Source: Bacteroidota bacterium (GTDB taxonomy: Bacteria; Bacteroidota; Bacteroidia; Bacteroidales; Prolixibacteraceae). From it: a DNA stretch of 64,000 bases. The stretch covers positions 32,607 to 96,606 of the forward strand of contig JAHEYT010000039.1 in assembly GCA_023251455.1 (NCBI GenBank), in the 5' to 3' direction. Positions 9,204-17,299 of this stretch are shown in pieces; position 1 is the stretch's first letter; each line of letters begins with the position of its first letter. The notes beneath the pieces are model-generated. The model searched no databases. It saw nothing but the letters and a program-made list of their open reading frames with translations, and had not been told where the DNA came from. Position numbers and translations under genes: made by a program.

Positions 9204-9734
9204 ATGGGAGTATTGCCGAATAAAATTCAGGTTGAAACTGGTCTTGATAACGCAGGTTTTGAACAGTTATTTGATGCTTATTGTGATGAGCTTCGGCATT
9301 ATATTTTCTATAAATCGGGCGACGAAGAAGTTGCTGAAGACATCGTTCAGGATACATTTTTGAAAATTTGGGAAATGAGGGCAAGTGTGAGGCCAGAAAC
9401 AGCGAGAGCCTTGCTTTATACCATTGCAACCAATCAATTTGCAAATAAATACAAAAGGCAAAAGCTGAAATTTAAGTTTCAGCAAACGATTGTTGAGGAC
9501 CGGACATTTGAGACTCCCGAATTTGAAATGGAAGTGAAAGAATTTGACCTAAAACTTCAACGGGTTCTGTCGGAACTCGGCGAAAAAAGCCGGACTGTTT
9601 TTTTGATGAATCGGATGGAACAGATGACATACAACGAAATAGCCAATAATTTAAATATCAGCGTTAAGGCTGTTGAGAAACGAATGAAAAAAGCGCTGGA
9701 ATTTGTACGAAAAGAAATAGAACAAAAAATATAA
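9204..9734 (+). CDS. ECF-type RNA polymerase sigma factor (FecI-like)
   Basis: This is an extracytoplasmic-function sigma-70 factor of about 176 residues. Region 2 covers roughly residues 18-85 (FEQLFDAYCDELRHYIFYKS and the DIVQDTFLKIWEMRA helix). Region 4 covers about 117-172, with the helix-turn-helix MTYNEIANNLNISVKAVEKR. I chose ATG 9204; TTG 9192 and GTG 9201 in the same frame are alternatives that would add up to four residues. Anti-sigma FecR and a TonB-dependent receptor with an STN domain follow, so it probably directs the receptor operon when the receptor is occupied. No Shine-Dalgarno sequence at normal spacing is visible, as is usual in this phylum. Confidence 0.93.
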   Translation: MGVLPNKIQVETGLDNAGFEQLFDAYCDELRHYIFYKSGDEEVAEDIVQDTFLKIWEMRASVRPETARALLYTIATNQFANKYKRQKLKFKFQQTIVEDRTFETPEFEMEVKEFDLKLQRVLSELGEKSRTVFLMNRMEQMTYNEIANNLNISVKAVEKRMKKALEFVRKEIEQKI

Positions 9735-9785
9735 CTGATGAAGCAAAAAGGCCTTCCGGATTAACTTTCAGGAAGTGGCACAAAA

Positions 9786-10697
9786 ATGAACGAAATGGAA
9801 ACTAAAAGGCAAGAACATATGAACCAACCGAATTTTTCGAAAGCCGACTTTGATAGTCTCTCGGCCAGCGAAAAAATTGACCTTTTCGTTCAGGGTTATC
9901 GTGTGCCCCAAATGCAAACCAAGGCAGCAACTCTGGAAATGATCCGCCGGAAAATGGATCAGAAAAACGATAGTAAACCTGTGCGAAACCTACGTGTTTA
10001 TTGGTCGGCAGCCGCTTCAATTGTTTTAATTGCTCTTTTAACTACCGTTTATTTTTATCATTCAACCGATCAGACCCAGATTGTTGCCGCAAGTAAAGGC
10101 CAGCACCTTGAATTTACATTGCCCGACGGCTCTGAAATGAAAGTGAACGCTGACTCGAAAGTTACTTTTTCGGCTTCTGGTTTCACTAAAAAGCGGGTTC
10201 TGGAACTTTCCGGCGAAGTATTTTTTTCGGTTCAAAAAGGTAAGCCATTTGTTGTGAAAACTCCTTTGGGAACCGTTGAAGTGTTGGGAACGTCCCTGAA
10301 TGTATTTGCCCGTGGCAACGAGTTTAATGTATCGTGTATGACCGGAAAAGTAAAGGTGACTGTGGGTGAACAAAGTGTGACTATTTTGCCTGGCGAAAAG
10401 GTAGAATGGATTGGTGGCGTGCTTAAAAAATCGAATATTGGCACCAGCGAGAACGAAGCTGGTTGGGTGAGGGGTGAGTTTAGTTTTGACAACATCCCAT
10501 TAATTTCTATTTTTGAGGAGATTGAACGGCAATTTAATGTTCGCATTACTGCGAAAGGAATTGAGAACCGTTTTTACACCGGAACGTTTAAGAATACTAA
10601 CCTGTCCGAAGTTTTGGAAATGGTTTGTTCACCAATGAATCTCGATTATGAAATTAAGAACGGAAACAAAATCAGTGTTAAACCCAAAACGAACTAG
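9786..10697 (+). CDS. FecR-family anti-sigma factor
   Basis: The 303-residue inner-membrane protein should hold the neighbouring sigma factor inactive until the outer-membrane receptor signals. The N-terminal ~75 residues are cytoplasmic. One transmembrane helix lies around residues 77-96 (ending SIVLIALLTTVYFY). The periplasmic FecR domain follows (LEFTLPDGSEMKVNADSKVTF region through LGTSLNVFARG). The C-terminal ~70 residues form a DUF4974 domain (FDNIPLISIFEEIERQFNVR), which resembles the STN domain at the start of the next protein. ATG 9786 was chosen; ATG 9795 in the same frame is possible. Its last 50 bases overlap the receptor gene in another frame, suggesting translational coupling. 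Confidence 0.92.
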   Translation: MNEMETKRQEHMNQPNFSKADFDSLSASEKIDLFVQGYRVPQMQTKAATLEMIRRKMDQKNDSKPVRNLRVYWSAAASIVLIALLTTVYFYHSTDQTQIVAASKGQHLEFTLPDGSEMKVNADSKVTFSASGFTKKRVLELSGEVFFSVQKGKPFVVKTPLGTVEVLGTSLNVFARGNEFNVSCMTGKVKVTVGEQSVTILPGEKVEWIGGVLKKSNIGTSENEAGWVRGEFSFDNIPLISIFEEIERQFNVRITAKGIENRFYTGTFKNTNLSEVLEMVCSPMNLDYEIKNGNKISVKPKTN

Positions 10698-13314
10698 TTT
10701 CTGGCCGGTTCTTTCATTGTTTCTGATTCTTTATTGCTCTACCTTAACTTACAGCCAGATTCCTGAATTCAATTATAAAAATACTCCGCTTTCCGAAGCC
10801 TTAAAGCAGGTTTCCAAAAACATGAATCTTTGGATTTCGTTCGACTCGAAAGCGATGTCGGAACTGGTGGTCAACGGAACTTATTCTTCAAAGGATCCCG
10901 ATGAACTTTTAAATCAACTTCTAAAAAATACTGGCTATAAAGTCGAAAAGAAATTCGGGAACTACCTTATTGTGCCTGAATCTCCGGAAAAACAAGTATT
11001 GCCAGCCACACTTATTCCTATTACCGGGCTGCTTACCGACGATGTTACCGGCGAGCAATTGCCGTATGCCACCATTTTTCTTCCCGAACAGAATTTATTT
11101 TTGAGCACTTCGGTAAATGGAACTTTTACGTTCCGGATTCCGGCAACACAGTCGCTCCGGTTGAATATCCAGTATTTGGGGTATCAAAAAATCGACAGTA
11201 CGCTGTCAATTTCAGGTACATCGCCTGTTCTGGCTTTCCGGATGAAACAGAAAAATATGGAATTGGCGCCGATTCAGGTTAAGCGCGACCGGCTGAAAAT
11301 GATTGATCAAAACAAGGATGCCGGGCATTCGACGGTGAACCCGATTGGATTTGTCAATTTGCCGAACATGGGCGAAAACGATATTTTCCGAACGATCCAA
11401 ATGTTGCCCGGAATCGGTTATGCCGAAGGTTCTTCCGGATTAAACATTCGCGGGGGTACAGCCGATCAGAACCTGGTGCTTTTCGATGGTTTTACCTTGT
11501 ACAACCTCGATCACTTTTTCGGCACTTTTTCATCCGTTAATCCCAATGTGGTAAAGGATATCCAGATTTTTAAAGGCGGATTCGATTCGCGTTACGGAGA
11601 GCGGCTTTCAGGAATTGTTGACATTACCGGCAAAACCGGAAATAGATACAAGCCCAAAGTGAGCGCCGGATTAAATCTGGTGAGTGGCAACCTCACAACT
11701 GAACTCCCGATTTCGAAAAAGTTAACTCTTGTTGTGGCCGGAAGACGTTCTTATGCTGACATTTATTCGAGTTATCTGGTTAAAAACATGATAGAAAATC
11801 AGGTGGAGGACCCCAATTCTGCGTTAGGAACTAATAGTGTGGTGAAGCTGCAGCCGGGGTATTATTTCTACGATTACAACGGAAAACTTACTTTCAGCAA
11901 GAGCGAAAAGGAAAAAATGTCGATCAGCTTTTTGGGTGGAAAAGATTTTTTGTCGAGCGCCGGCGAAGGAAATGTAAAGCAGGTTTATTCAAAAACAACC
12001 GATAATACAAACTGGGGAAATTACGGATTTAGCTTCTCGTGGATCAAACAATGGCACGAAAAATTCTTCTCGAACCTCCAAGTTGGCTATTCGGGATACC
12101 AAAATAAGTACGATAACCAAACAACAATTACTTCGCGCGTTAAGTCTAAAAACGTGGTTGTCGGTGTTTTCGACTCGTACGAAGAAAACGAGCTGAACGA
12201 CTTTTCGGCCAGCTTAAAGAACCAGTTTGCGATTAACCTGAAGAATTCGATTGACTTTGGTTTCCAAAGCAAATTCAACGAGTTTACTTACTTCAAAAGC
12301 GCCGGAACCGACGCTTATTATTCTGACATAGCCAACTCGTCATGGCTTCATTCGGCATTTCTTCAGTTCAATACGCAGGTTATAAAAAATTTAAGCCTGA
12401 AATTTGGCGGACGGATAAGTACCTATAATCTATCGTCTGGAGTTTATTACGAACCACGCGTTTCGGGCAATTACCGCATCAACGATTTTATCAAACTGAA
12501 ATTTGCCGCCGGAAGATATTATCAGTTTATTGGCAAAGTGGCACCAACACAGTCGTATGGCTATAACCGCGATTTCTGGGTTATTTCCGACGGAACCAAA
12601 CATCCTGTTTTATCGTCAGACCATCTTATTGCCGGAACGAACTTAAGTTATAAGCGTTTTACATTCGATGCTGAAGCTTATTATAAAACCATTGATGGCC
12701 TTCAGTTATTTCTGTACATTCCACCGTATCAGAAAAATGCTGACCCTGGAAGTTTTACCCCGCCCGGACAGTTGCGAAAATTGCTTCCAAGTAAATTTAT
12801 TACTGGCGAAGGTCAGGCGGTTGGAATCGATCTTTTATTCAAATACGAGAGCAGTATCTTCACTAGCTGGATTGCTTATTCCAGAAGTCAATCGGTCCGC
12901 AACTTTAAGGATATCAATCAGGGCGTTGATATTCCGGCACCTTACGACAAGGCGCACGAACTGAAATGGACCAACATACTGAGCTGGAAAAAATGGAATT
13001 TTTCGGGTATGTGGATTTATTCAACCGGACAACCTTATGTGACCAACCAAACTGTTGATAATACGCTTACCGCAAGGTTTACCTACGACCGCTTGCCCGA
13101 TTTTAAACGTCTGGATCTTTCGGTCAATTACAATATTCACATTCGAAAAGTTCAGATAAAACTGGGGGCATCGCTGATTAATTGTTTAAATCAGAGCAAT
13201 TACAACGATATTTATTCGCGCGATTTCAACTTCGACAGCACTTCTTTTAACGAAACTACCTATGTGAGATCATTGGGCATGACACCTAATTTCTTTATCA
13301 ACTTTCAGTATTAA
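10648..13314 (+). CDS. TonB-dependent outer-membrane receptor with N-terminal STN signalling domain
   Basis: The 888-residue transducer-type receptor starts with a hydrophobic signal peptide (about residues 18-36, cleavage near YSQ). It continues with an STN domain (about 40-110, FNYKNTPLSEALKQVSKNMN) that contacts FecR. A carboxypeptidase-regulatory-like domain follows (~128-205, ITGLLTDDVTGEQLPYATIF). The TonB plug lies at ~235-330 (NIRGGTADQNLVLFDGFTLY, then GGFDSRYGERLSGIVDI), and the beta-barrel runs to a final strand ending FFINFQY. No SusD partner follows, so it may import iron chelates, cofactors or small oligosaccharides; the ligand cannot be assigned. It begins at ATG 10648 inside fecR, the only start upstream of the signal peptide. 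Confidence 0.93.
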   Translation: MKLRTETKSVLNPKRTSFWPVLSLFLILYCSTLTYSQIPEFNYKNTPLSEALKQVSKNMNLWISFDSKAMSELVVNGTYSSKDPDELLNQLLKNTGYKVEKKFGNYLIVPESPEKQVLPATLIPITGLLTDDVTGEQLPYATIFLPEQNLFLSTSVNGTFTFRIPATQSLRLNIQYLGYQKIDSTLSISGTSPVLAFRMKQKNMELAPIQVKRDRLKMIDQNKDAGHSTVNPIGFVNLPNMGENDIFRTIQMLPGIGYAEGSSGLNIRGGTADQNLVLFDGFTLYNLDHFFGTFSSVNPNVVKDIQIFKGGFDSRYGERLSGIVDITGKTGNRYKPKVSAGLNLVSGNLTTELPISKKLTLVVAGRRSYADIYSSYLVKNMIENQVEDPNSALGTNSVVKLQPGYYFYDYNGKLTFSKSEKEKMSISFLGGKDFLSSAGEGNVKQVYSKTTDNTNWGNYGFSFSWIKQWHEKFFSNLQVGYSGYQNKYDNQTTITSRVKSKNVVVGVFDSYEENELNDFSASLKNQFAINLKNSIDFGFQSKFNEFTYFKSAGTDAYYSDIANSSWLHSAFLQFNTQVIKNLSLKFGGRISTYNLSSGVYYEPRVSGNYRINDFIKLKFAAGRYYQFIGKVAPTQSYGYNRDFWVISDGTKHPVLSSDHLIAGTNLSYKRFTFDAEAYYKTIDGLQLFLYIPPYQKNADPGSFTPPGQLRKLLPSKFITGEGQAVGIDLLFKYESSIFTSWIAYSRSQSVRNFKDINQGVDIPAPYDKAHELKWTNILSWKKWNFSGMWIYSTGQPYVTNQTVDNTLTARFTYDRLPDFKRLDLSVNYNIHIRKVQIKLGASLINCLNQSNYNDIYSRDFNFDSTSFNETTYVRSLGMTPNFFINFQY

Positions 13315-13342
13315 GGTCTACAAAATATTTATTGTGGTATTT

Positions 13343-13431
13343 TTTACCCTAAACCACTGAAGGGGCTTAGGCTGTGTACATCGCAATCGATTATCAATGA
13401 GTTAAGTCCATTTGTGAGATTTAGGGGTAAA
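13343..13431. repeat. Inverted repeat in the receptor-esterase intergenic region
   Basis: TTTACCCTAAA (13343-13353) is nearly the reverse complement of TTTAGGGGTAAA (13420-13431), and the inner bases hold further short complementary runs. It follows the receptor stop codon and may act in termination or be a degenerate interspersed repeat. The 256-base gap contains no gene. A weak -7-like TATCTTCG lies at 13536-13543. Confidence 0.35.
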
Positions 13432-13570
13432 CAGAAAGGGAGTGCGACATTGTTTTATTCTCATTACATAGCCCATTTCGTGAAATTTTTGCCCGCTTTA
13501 TTTCTAAAACTGGAAATGAACAGCATAAAGATTTTTATCTTCGTAAACTAAACTAACATTTCAACTACAC

Positions 13571-14839
13571 ATGAAAGCCATACTATTTGCACTGCTGTTT
13601 TCAGTTCTTTTCGTTTCAGAAACTTTTGCTCAAAAAAGGAATGTAATTGACGACGAGGCGAACGTTCCGGAGTATAAACTTCCTGATGTATTAACCCGGT
13701 TTAACGGTGGCAAAGTGAAATCAGCCAAAGTCTGGTTCAACAAACAACGTCCGGAGATTTTGAAGAAATTCACCGATGAAGTTTACGGAAAGGTCCCGGG
13801 GAAATTGGACATTTCGGATGTGAAAGTTTGGGAAACGTCGGACGATGCCATTAATGGTTTGGCCAAACGAAAACAACTTTCCTTATTCTTCAAAAAAGGA
13901 GACCGAAGTCTTGAGGTAAATGTGCTGATGTACCTGCCTAAATCACAACAAAAAGCCCCGGTTTTTCTGGCCTATAATTTCTCCGGAAATCATGCTGTTT
14001 ATAACGATCCAAATATTCGTCTAACCGAATCATGGGTCAACAACGATCCATCTGTCGGAATCATTAACAATCAGGTTACTGAACAGTCGAGGGCGACGGC
14101 TTCAAATCGTTGGCCGGTTGAAGAAATTATTAAAGCCGGATATGGTTTGGTAACGGTGTATTACGGTGATGTTGATCCCGATAAAAATGATTTTTCAGAT
14201 GGCATCGAACAGTTTTTTTATCAGGAAAATCAGACCCGACCTAAATATGACGAGTGGGGCTCGATTGCTGCCTGGAGCTGGGGATTATCGCGGGTAATGG
14301 ATTATCTGGAAAAGGATGAGCAAGTTGATTCAAAAAAGGTAGCTGTTTTAGGTCATTCCCGGTTGGGTAAAACAGCCTTGTGGGCAGGTGCAACCGATCA
14401 GCGGTTTGCGATGGTGATTTCAAACGAATCGGGTTGTGGCGGGGCAGCGCTTTCGAAGCGTATCTTCGGCGAAACCGTTCAAATTATCAATACTTCATTT
14501 CCTCATTGGTTTTGTGGTAATTTTCTGAAATACAATAATAACGAAGAAGAATTACAAGTTGATCAGCACATGCTTTTGGCCTTGATTGCACCACGTCCGT
14601 TGTATGTGGCCAGTGCCGAAGGTGACAAGTGGGCCGATCCGAGAGGTGAATTTTTATCAGCAAAATATGCTTCGGCAGTTTACGAATTGCTTGGTTTGGA
14701 AGGATTGCCTTCGAAAGTAATGCCCGAAGTAAATCATCCGGTAATGGGTACAATTGGTTACCATATCCGCTCCGGAAAACATGATTTGACCTTGTACGAC
14801 TGGCAGCAGTACATAAAGTTCGCTGATAAGTTTTTTTAA
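13571..14839 (+). CDS. Secreted CE15 glucuronoyl esterase family protein
   Basis: CE15 enzymes cleave the ester between lignin alcohols and 4-O-methyl-glucuronate of xylan, or related uronate esters. The 422-residue protein has a Sec signal peptide (residues 1-20, cut after TFA). An alpha/beta-hydrolase domain carries the nucleophile in GHSRLGKTALWAG (Ser263), which corresponds to the family GCSRxG/GHSRxGK elbow. ISNESGCGGAALSKR (~284-297) follows, with Glu286 a candidate acid. The C-terminal GKHDLTLYDW holds the probable catalytic His404. It lies 137 bases before rhamnulokinase on the same strand, which suggests a plant or algal cell-wall diet. The exact substrate is not shown by sequence. 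Confidence 0.88.
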   Translation: MKAILFALLFSVLFVSETFAQKRNVIDDEANVPEYKLPDVLTRFNGGKVKSAKVWFNKQRPEILKKFTDEVYGKVPGKLDISDVKVWETSDDAINGLAKRKQLSLFFKKGDRSLEVNVLMYLPKSQQKAPVFLAYNFSGNHAVYNDPNIRLTESWVNNDPSVGIINNQVTEQSRATASNRWPVEEIIKAGYGLVTVYYGDVDPDKNDFSDGIEQFFYQENQTRPKYDEWGSIAAWSWGLSRVMDYLEKDEQVDSKKVAVLGHSRLGKTALWAGATDQRFAMVISNESGCGGAALSKRIFGETVQIINTSFPHWFCGNFLKYNNNEEELQVDQHMLLALIAPRPLYVASAEGDKWADPRGEFLSAKYASAVYELLGLEGLPSKVMPEVNHPVMGTIGYHIRSGKHDLTLYDWQQYIKFADKFF

Positions 14840-14976
14840 GTAACGGAAGGATTGAAGGACAGAATTACTGAAGGATTGATTTTTTACTTTAGACACTTCC
14901 TTCTTTTCAGGATTCCACACGATACCTTATCCTGCGTATTTAGTTTTCTTTGTATGCTTAATTAAGAATCTATGAT

Positions 14977-16452
14977 ATGAGCAAAAGATACTTTTTAGCT
15001 TTCGATCTTGGCGCATCCAGCGGACGTGCCATTTTGGGGACTTTAACCAACGATAAACTTGAATTGACAGAAATTCATCGATTTATCAATCAAATGCAAT
15101 TGATTAACGGACATTATTTCTGGAATATCTTCAGCTTATTCAATGAACTGAAAACCGGGTTGAAAAAGTGCGTCAAAGAGTATGGAATACAGCCTGAATC
15201 AATCGGGGTTGATACCTGGGGAGTTGATTTTGTGCATCTGAACAAAGAAGGTTTAATCATTTCCCTTCCGTTTGCCTACCGCGATTCGCGCACCAATACT
15301 TCGATGGACGACCTGTTTCAGATTATTCCACAGGAGGATGTTTATGCGCAGACGGGAATTCAGTTTATGCAGTTCAATAGCTTGTTTCAACTGTTTTCGA
15401 TGGTGAAAGACCAATCGTCGCTGATGGAAATTACCGACTCCATCCTTTTTATGCCCGATGCGCTCAATTATTTGTTTTCAGGAGTGAAAAAGAGCGAATT
15501 TTCGATTGCCAGCACCAGTCAGATGATTGTTCCCGGAACTTGTGATTGGAGTTACGAATTGGTTGAAAAGGTTGGAATTCCAAAACACATTCTTCAGGAG
15601 ATTATTTTGCCGGGCACTATTCTTGGAAATATCACGAAGGAAGTAGCAGTCGAAACTGGTAGCAAATCGGTTCCGGTTATTGCAGTTGCGGGGCACGATA
15701 CTGCTTCGGCTATCGTTTCTGTTCCTGGATCCCTGAATAATTTTGCATACATCAGCTCCGGGACTTGGTCGCTCATGGGCATTGAATGCCAAAAACCTCA
15801 TATTTCAGAAGAAACCCGCCAACTCAATTTTACCAACGAGGGTGGGGTTGATGGTACAACCCGTTTTCTGAAAAATATCATGGGCATGTGGCTCATTCAG
15901 GAAGTTCAACGAATTTGGGAAGCAGAAGGAATGAAATACTCCTGGACTGCGATGGTAGAACTGGCACGCAGATCAGAACCATTTCAATTCCTGATCAATC
16001 CGGACGATCCGATGTTCCTGAATCCGCGGGATATGACTCAGGCTATACGCGATTTTTGCTATCAAACGGCGCAGGGTACACCACAAAATCATGGTGAAGT
16101 TATTCGCTGTATTTACGATAGTCTTGCCCTTAAATACCGTTTTACGTTGGAGCAAATCCGCGATGTTTCCGATCACTCGATTGACGTTATTCATATCATT
16201 GGCGGTGGCGCCAACAATCATTTTCTGAACCAGCTAACCGCTGATGCTACTGGGCTGGATGTAGTTGCCGGCCCAACTGAAGCTACTGCTATTGGAAATA
16301 TCATGATTCAGGCGAAAGCGCTGGGGTACGTTGGTTCTTTGGCTGAAATTCGCCAGATTGTGGCTGATTCGAGCGAACTCGTTCGGTTTGTCCCATCTAA
16401 TGAATTGGATTGGGATGAAGCCTATAACCGGTATCTAAGAATTACGCTTTAA
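14977..16452 (+). CDS. rhaB: Rhamnulokinase
   Basis: RhaB phosphorylates L-rhamnulose to L-rhamnulose 1-phosphate in L-rhamnose catabolism. The 491 residues match the FGGY kinase family in length. The N-terminal LAFDLGASSGRAIL is the phosphate-binding motif. SIGVDTWGVDFVHL and PFAYRDSRT are RhaB-type substrate-region segments. ISSGTWSLMGIE and the C-terminal HIIGGGANNHFLNQLTADAT carry the ATP-binding motifs. No rhaA, rhaD or rhamnose permease genes are adjacent, so the rest of the pathway must be elsewhere. The 138-base upstream gap holds purine-rich repeats (GAAGGATTGAAGG-like) but no clear promoter. Confidence 0.93.
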   Translation: MSKRYFLAFDLGASSGRAILGTLTNDKLELTEIHRFINQMQLINGHYFWNIFSLFNELKTGLKKCVKEYGIQPESIGVDTWGVDFVHLNKEGLIISLPFAYRDSRTNTSMDDLFQIIPQEDVYAQTGIQFMQFNSLFQLFSMVKDQSSLMEITDSILFMPDALNYLFSGVKKSEFSIASTSQMIVPGTCDWSYELVEKVGIPKHILQEIILPGTILGNITKEVAVETGSKSVPVIAVAGHDTASAIVSVPGSLNNFAYISSGTWSLMGIECQKPHISEETRQLNFTNEGGVDGTTRFLKNIMGMWLIQEVQRIWEAEGMKYSWTAMVELARRSEPFQFLINPDDPMFLNPRDMTQAIRDFCYQTAQGTPQNHGEVIRCIYDSLALKYRFTLEQIRDVSDHSIDVIHIIGGGANNHFLNQLTADATGLDVVAGPTEATAIGNIMIQAKALGYVGSLAEIRQIVADSSELVRFVPSNELDWDEAYNRYLRITL

Positions 16453-16465
16453 TCCGGTTTGATGT

Positions 16466-16490
16466 GTAGAGACAGGGCACTGCCCTGTCT
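16466..16490 (+). repeat. REP hairpin 1 (GTAG-type) upstream of RAYT
   Basis: GTAG at 16466-16469 is followed by a perfect 10-bp stem, 16470-16479 with 16481-16490 (AGACAGGGCA and TGCCCTGTCT), around a single C. A 5' GTAG foot plus hairpin is the pattern recognised by RAYT transposases. It begins 14 bases after the rhaB stop. Confidence 0.85.
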
Positions 16491-16525
16491 TTTGAAATTG
16501 GTTGATTTTTTAGGTCGCGCTATGC

Positions 16526-16550
16526 AGACAGGGTGATACCCTGTCTCTAC
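16526..16550 (-). repeat. REP hairpin 2, inverted relative to REP 1
   Basis: AGACAGGGT (16526-16534) pairs with ACCCTGTCT (16538-16546) and is followed by CTAC, the complement of GTAG. It is therefore the same element on the opposite strand. REP 1 and REP 2 form a head-to-head pair about 36 bases apart just before the RAYT start. Confidence 0.83.
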
Positions 16551-16574
16551 GATAATTGATTAACCCCAGATGAT

Positions 16575-17231
16575 ATGTCCGACAAATTTCAGAATAAATA
16601 CCGAATCCCGTCAGCCCGTGCTGATTGGTGGAATTATGGATGGAATGCGGCCTATTTTGTAACCATTTGTACCGCGCATAGGGAGCATTATTTTGGGGAA
16701 ATTGTAACTGGGAATAACGTAGAGACAGGGCATTGCCCTGTCTCTACAAACCCGACAAACCCCGCCATGCAATTATCCGAAATCGGACAATTGGCCGAAG
16801 ATCTTTGGCGAACAATAACCGAACATTTTCCATTTGTGAAATTGGATGTGTTTGTGGTTATGCCCAATCACATTCATGGAATATTGGTGATTGATAAACT
16901 GGACGATAGGCGCGTTATTGACGATATTAACATGAAGACAGGACAGTGCTCTGTTTCTACACACTCCGATGCCAATTTAGACAATTCTATCACCGAACCT
17001 AAAACGCCTGGTGAATTGCGATATCGCAATCAGGGAAAAGATACCCTTTCGTCTATTATTGGGTCATATAAATCAATTGTTACCAAACAGGCTCGTTGTA
17101 TTTATGCCGATTTTGAATGGCAGGAACGATTCCACGATCATATTGTTCGAGACGAGGAGGAATTCAGCAAAATTGCAAACTACGTTGAAAACAATGTCGC
17201 CAATTGGCAGAGCGATCAGTTTTATTCATAA
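16575..17231 (+). CDS. REP-associated tyrosine transposase (RAYT, Y1/IS200-like)
   Basis: The 218-residue protein belongs to the HUH single-strand nuclease family that acts on REP sequences. The metal-binding HIH motif is in VVMPNHIHGILVI (residues 99-101), and the nucleophilic Tyr is probably Tyr165 in SIIGSYKSIV. Two near-identical decapeptides, VETGHCPVST (49-58) and MKTGQCSVST (120-129), are encoded exactly by REP sequences in the gene. Both lie in surface-loop regions between conserved blocks, so activity could survive. REP 1 and REP 2 stand upstream and a strong terminator follows the stop. It is a single-copy domesticated type with no IS ends visible. The frame is intact. Confidence 0.92.
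   Translation: MSDKFQNKYRIPSARADWWNYGWNAAYFVTICTAHREHYFGEIVTGNNVETGHCPVSTNPTNPAMQLSEIGQLAEDLWRTITEHFPFVKLDVFVVMPNHIHGILVIDKLDDRRVIDDINMKTGQCSVSTHSDANLDNSITEPKTPGELRYRNQGKDTLSSIIGSYKSIVTKQARCIYADFEWQERFHDHIVRDEEEFSKIANYVENNVANWQSDQFYS
16719..16747. repeat. REP hairpin 3, inside the RAYT coding frame
   Basis: GTAGAGACAGGGCA (16719-16732) and TGCCCTGTCTCTAC (16734-16747) are perfect reverse complements around one T, so GTAG feet are present in both orientations. It falls in phase with codons 49-58 of the transposase. Confidence 0.9.
16932..16960. repeat. Degenerate REP copy 4, inside the RAYT coding frame
   Basis: The segment aligns over its whole length with REP 3 and keeps GACAGG, TGC, CTGT and CTAC. 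Several substitutions weaken the stem. It encodes residues 120-129, in the same reading phase as REP 3, so the two peptides are almost identical. Confidence 0.75.
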
Positions 17232-17264
17232 AAAAACCTTGTCGCGAAACGACAAGGTTTTTTT
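17231..17264. terminator. Bidirectional terminator between RAYT and floA
   Basis: Arms 17231-17244 and 17250-17263 (AAAAAACCTTGTCG with CGACAAGGTTTTTT) pair perfectly around CGAAA. A-rich and T-rich flanks allow use on both strands, serving the two convergent genes. Confidence 0.88.
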
Positions 17265-17271
17265 ATGAGAG

Positions 17272-17299
17272 GTATGGACAGGACATGTCCGGTCCGTAC
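17272..17299. repeat. 28-base near-perfect palindrome at the floA stop codon
   Basis: GTATGGACAGGACA (17272-17285) is complementary to TGTCCGGTCCGTAC (17286-17299) except at two positions. It abuts the bidirectional terminator and shares its last base with the floA stop codon. It resembles a REP-type element of another family because it ends in GTA/TAC feet, but function is unknown. Confidence 0.6.

Noticed and set aside
9204..13314. An iron-citrate (Fec) uptake system
   Set aside because: The sigma/FecR/STN-receptor logic is shared by many glycan and chelate systems, and there is no ABC permease or siderophore gene nearby, so the ligand was left open.
16466..16960. A CRISPR array or an IS200 element with two ends
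   Set aside because: The repeats are palindromic and irregularly spaced, there are no unique spacers of constant length, no cas genes, and two copies are in a coding frame. This is the RAYT/REP pattern.
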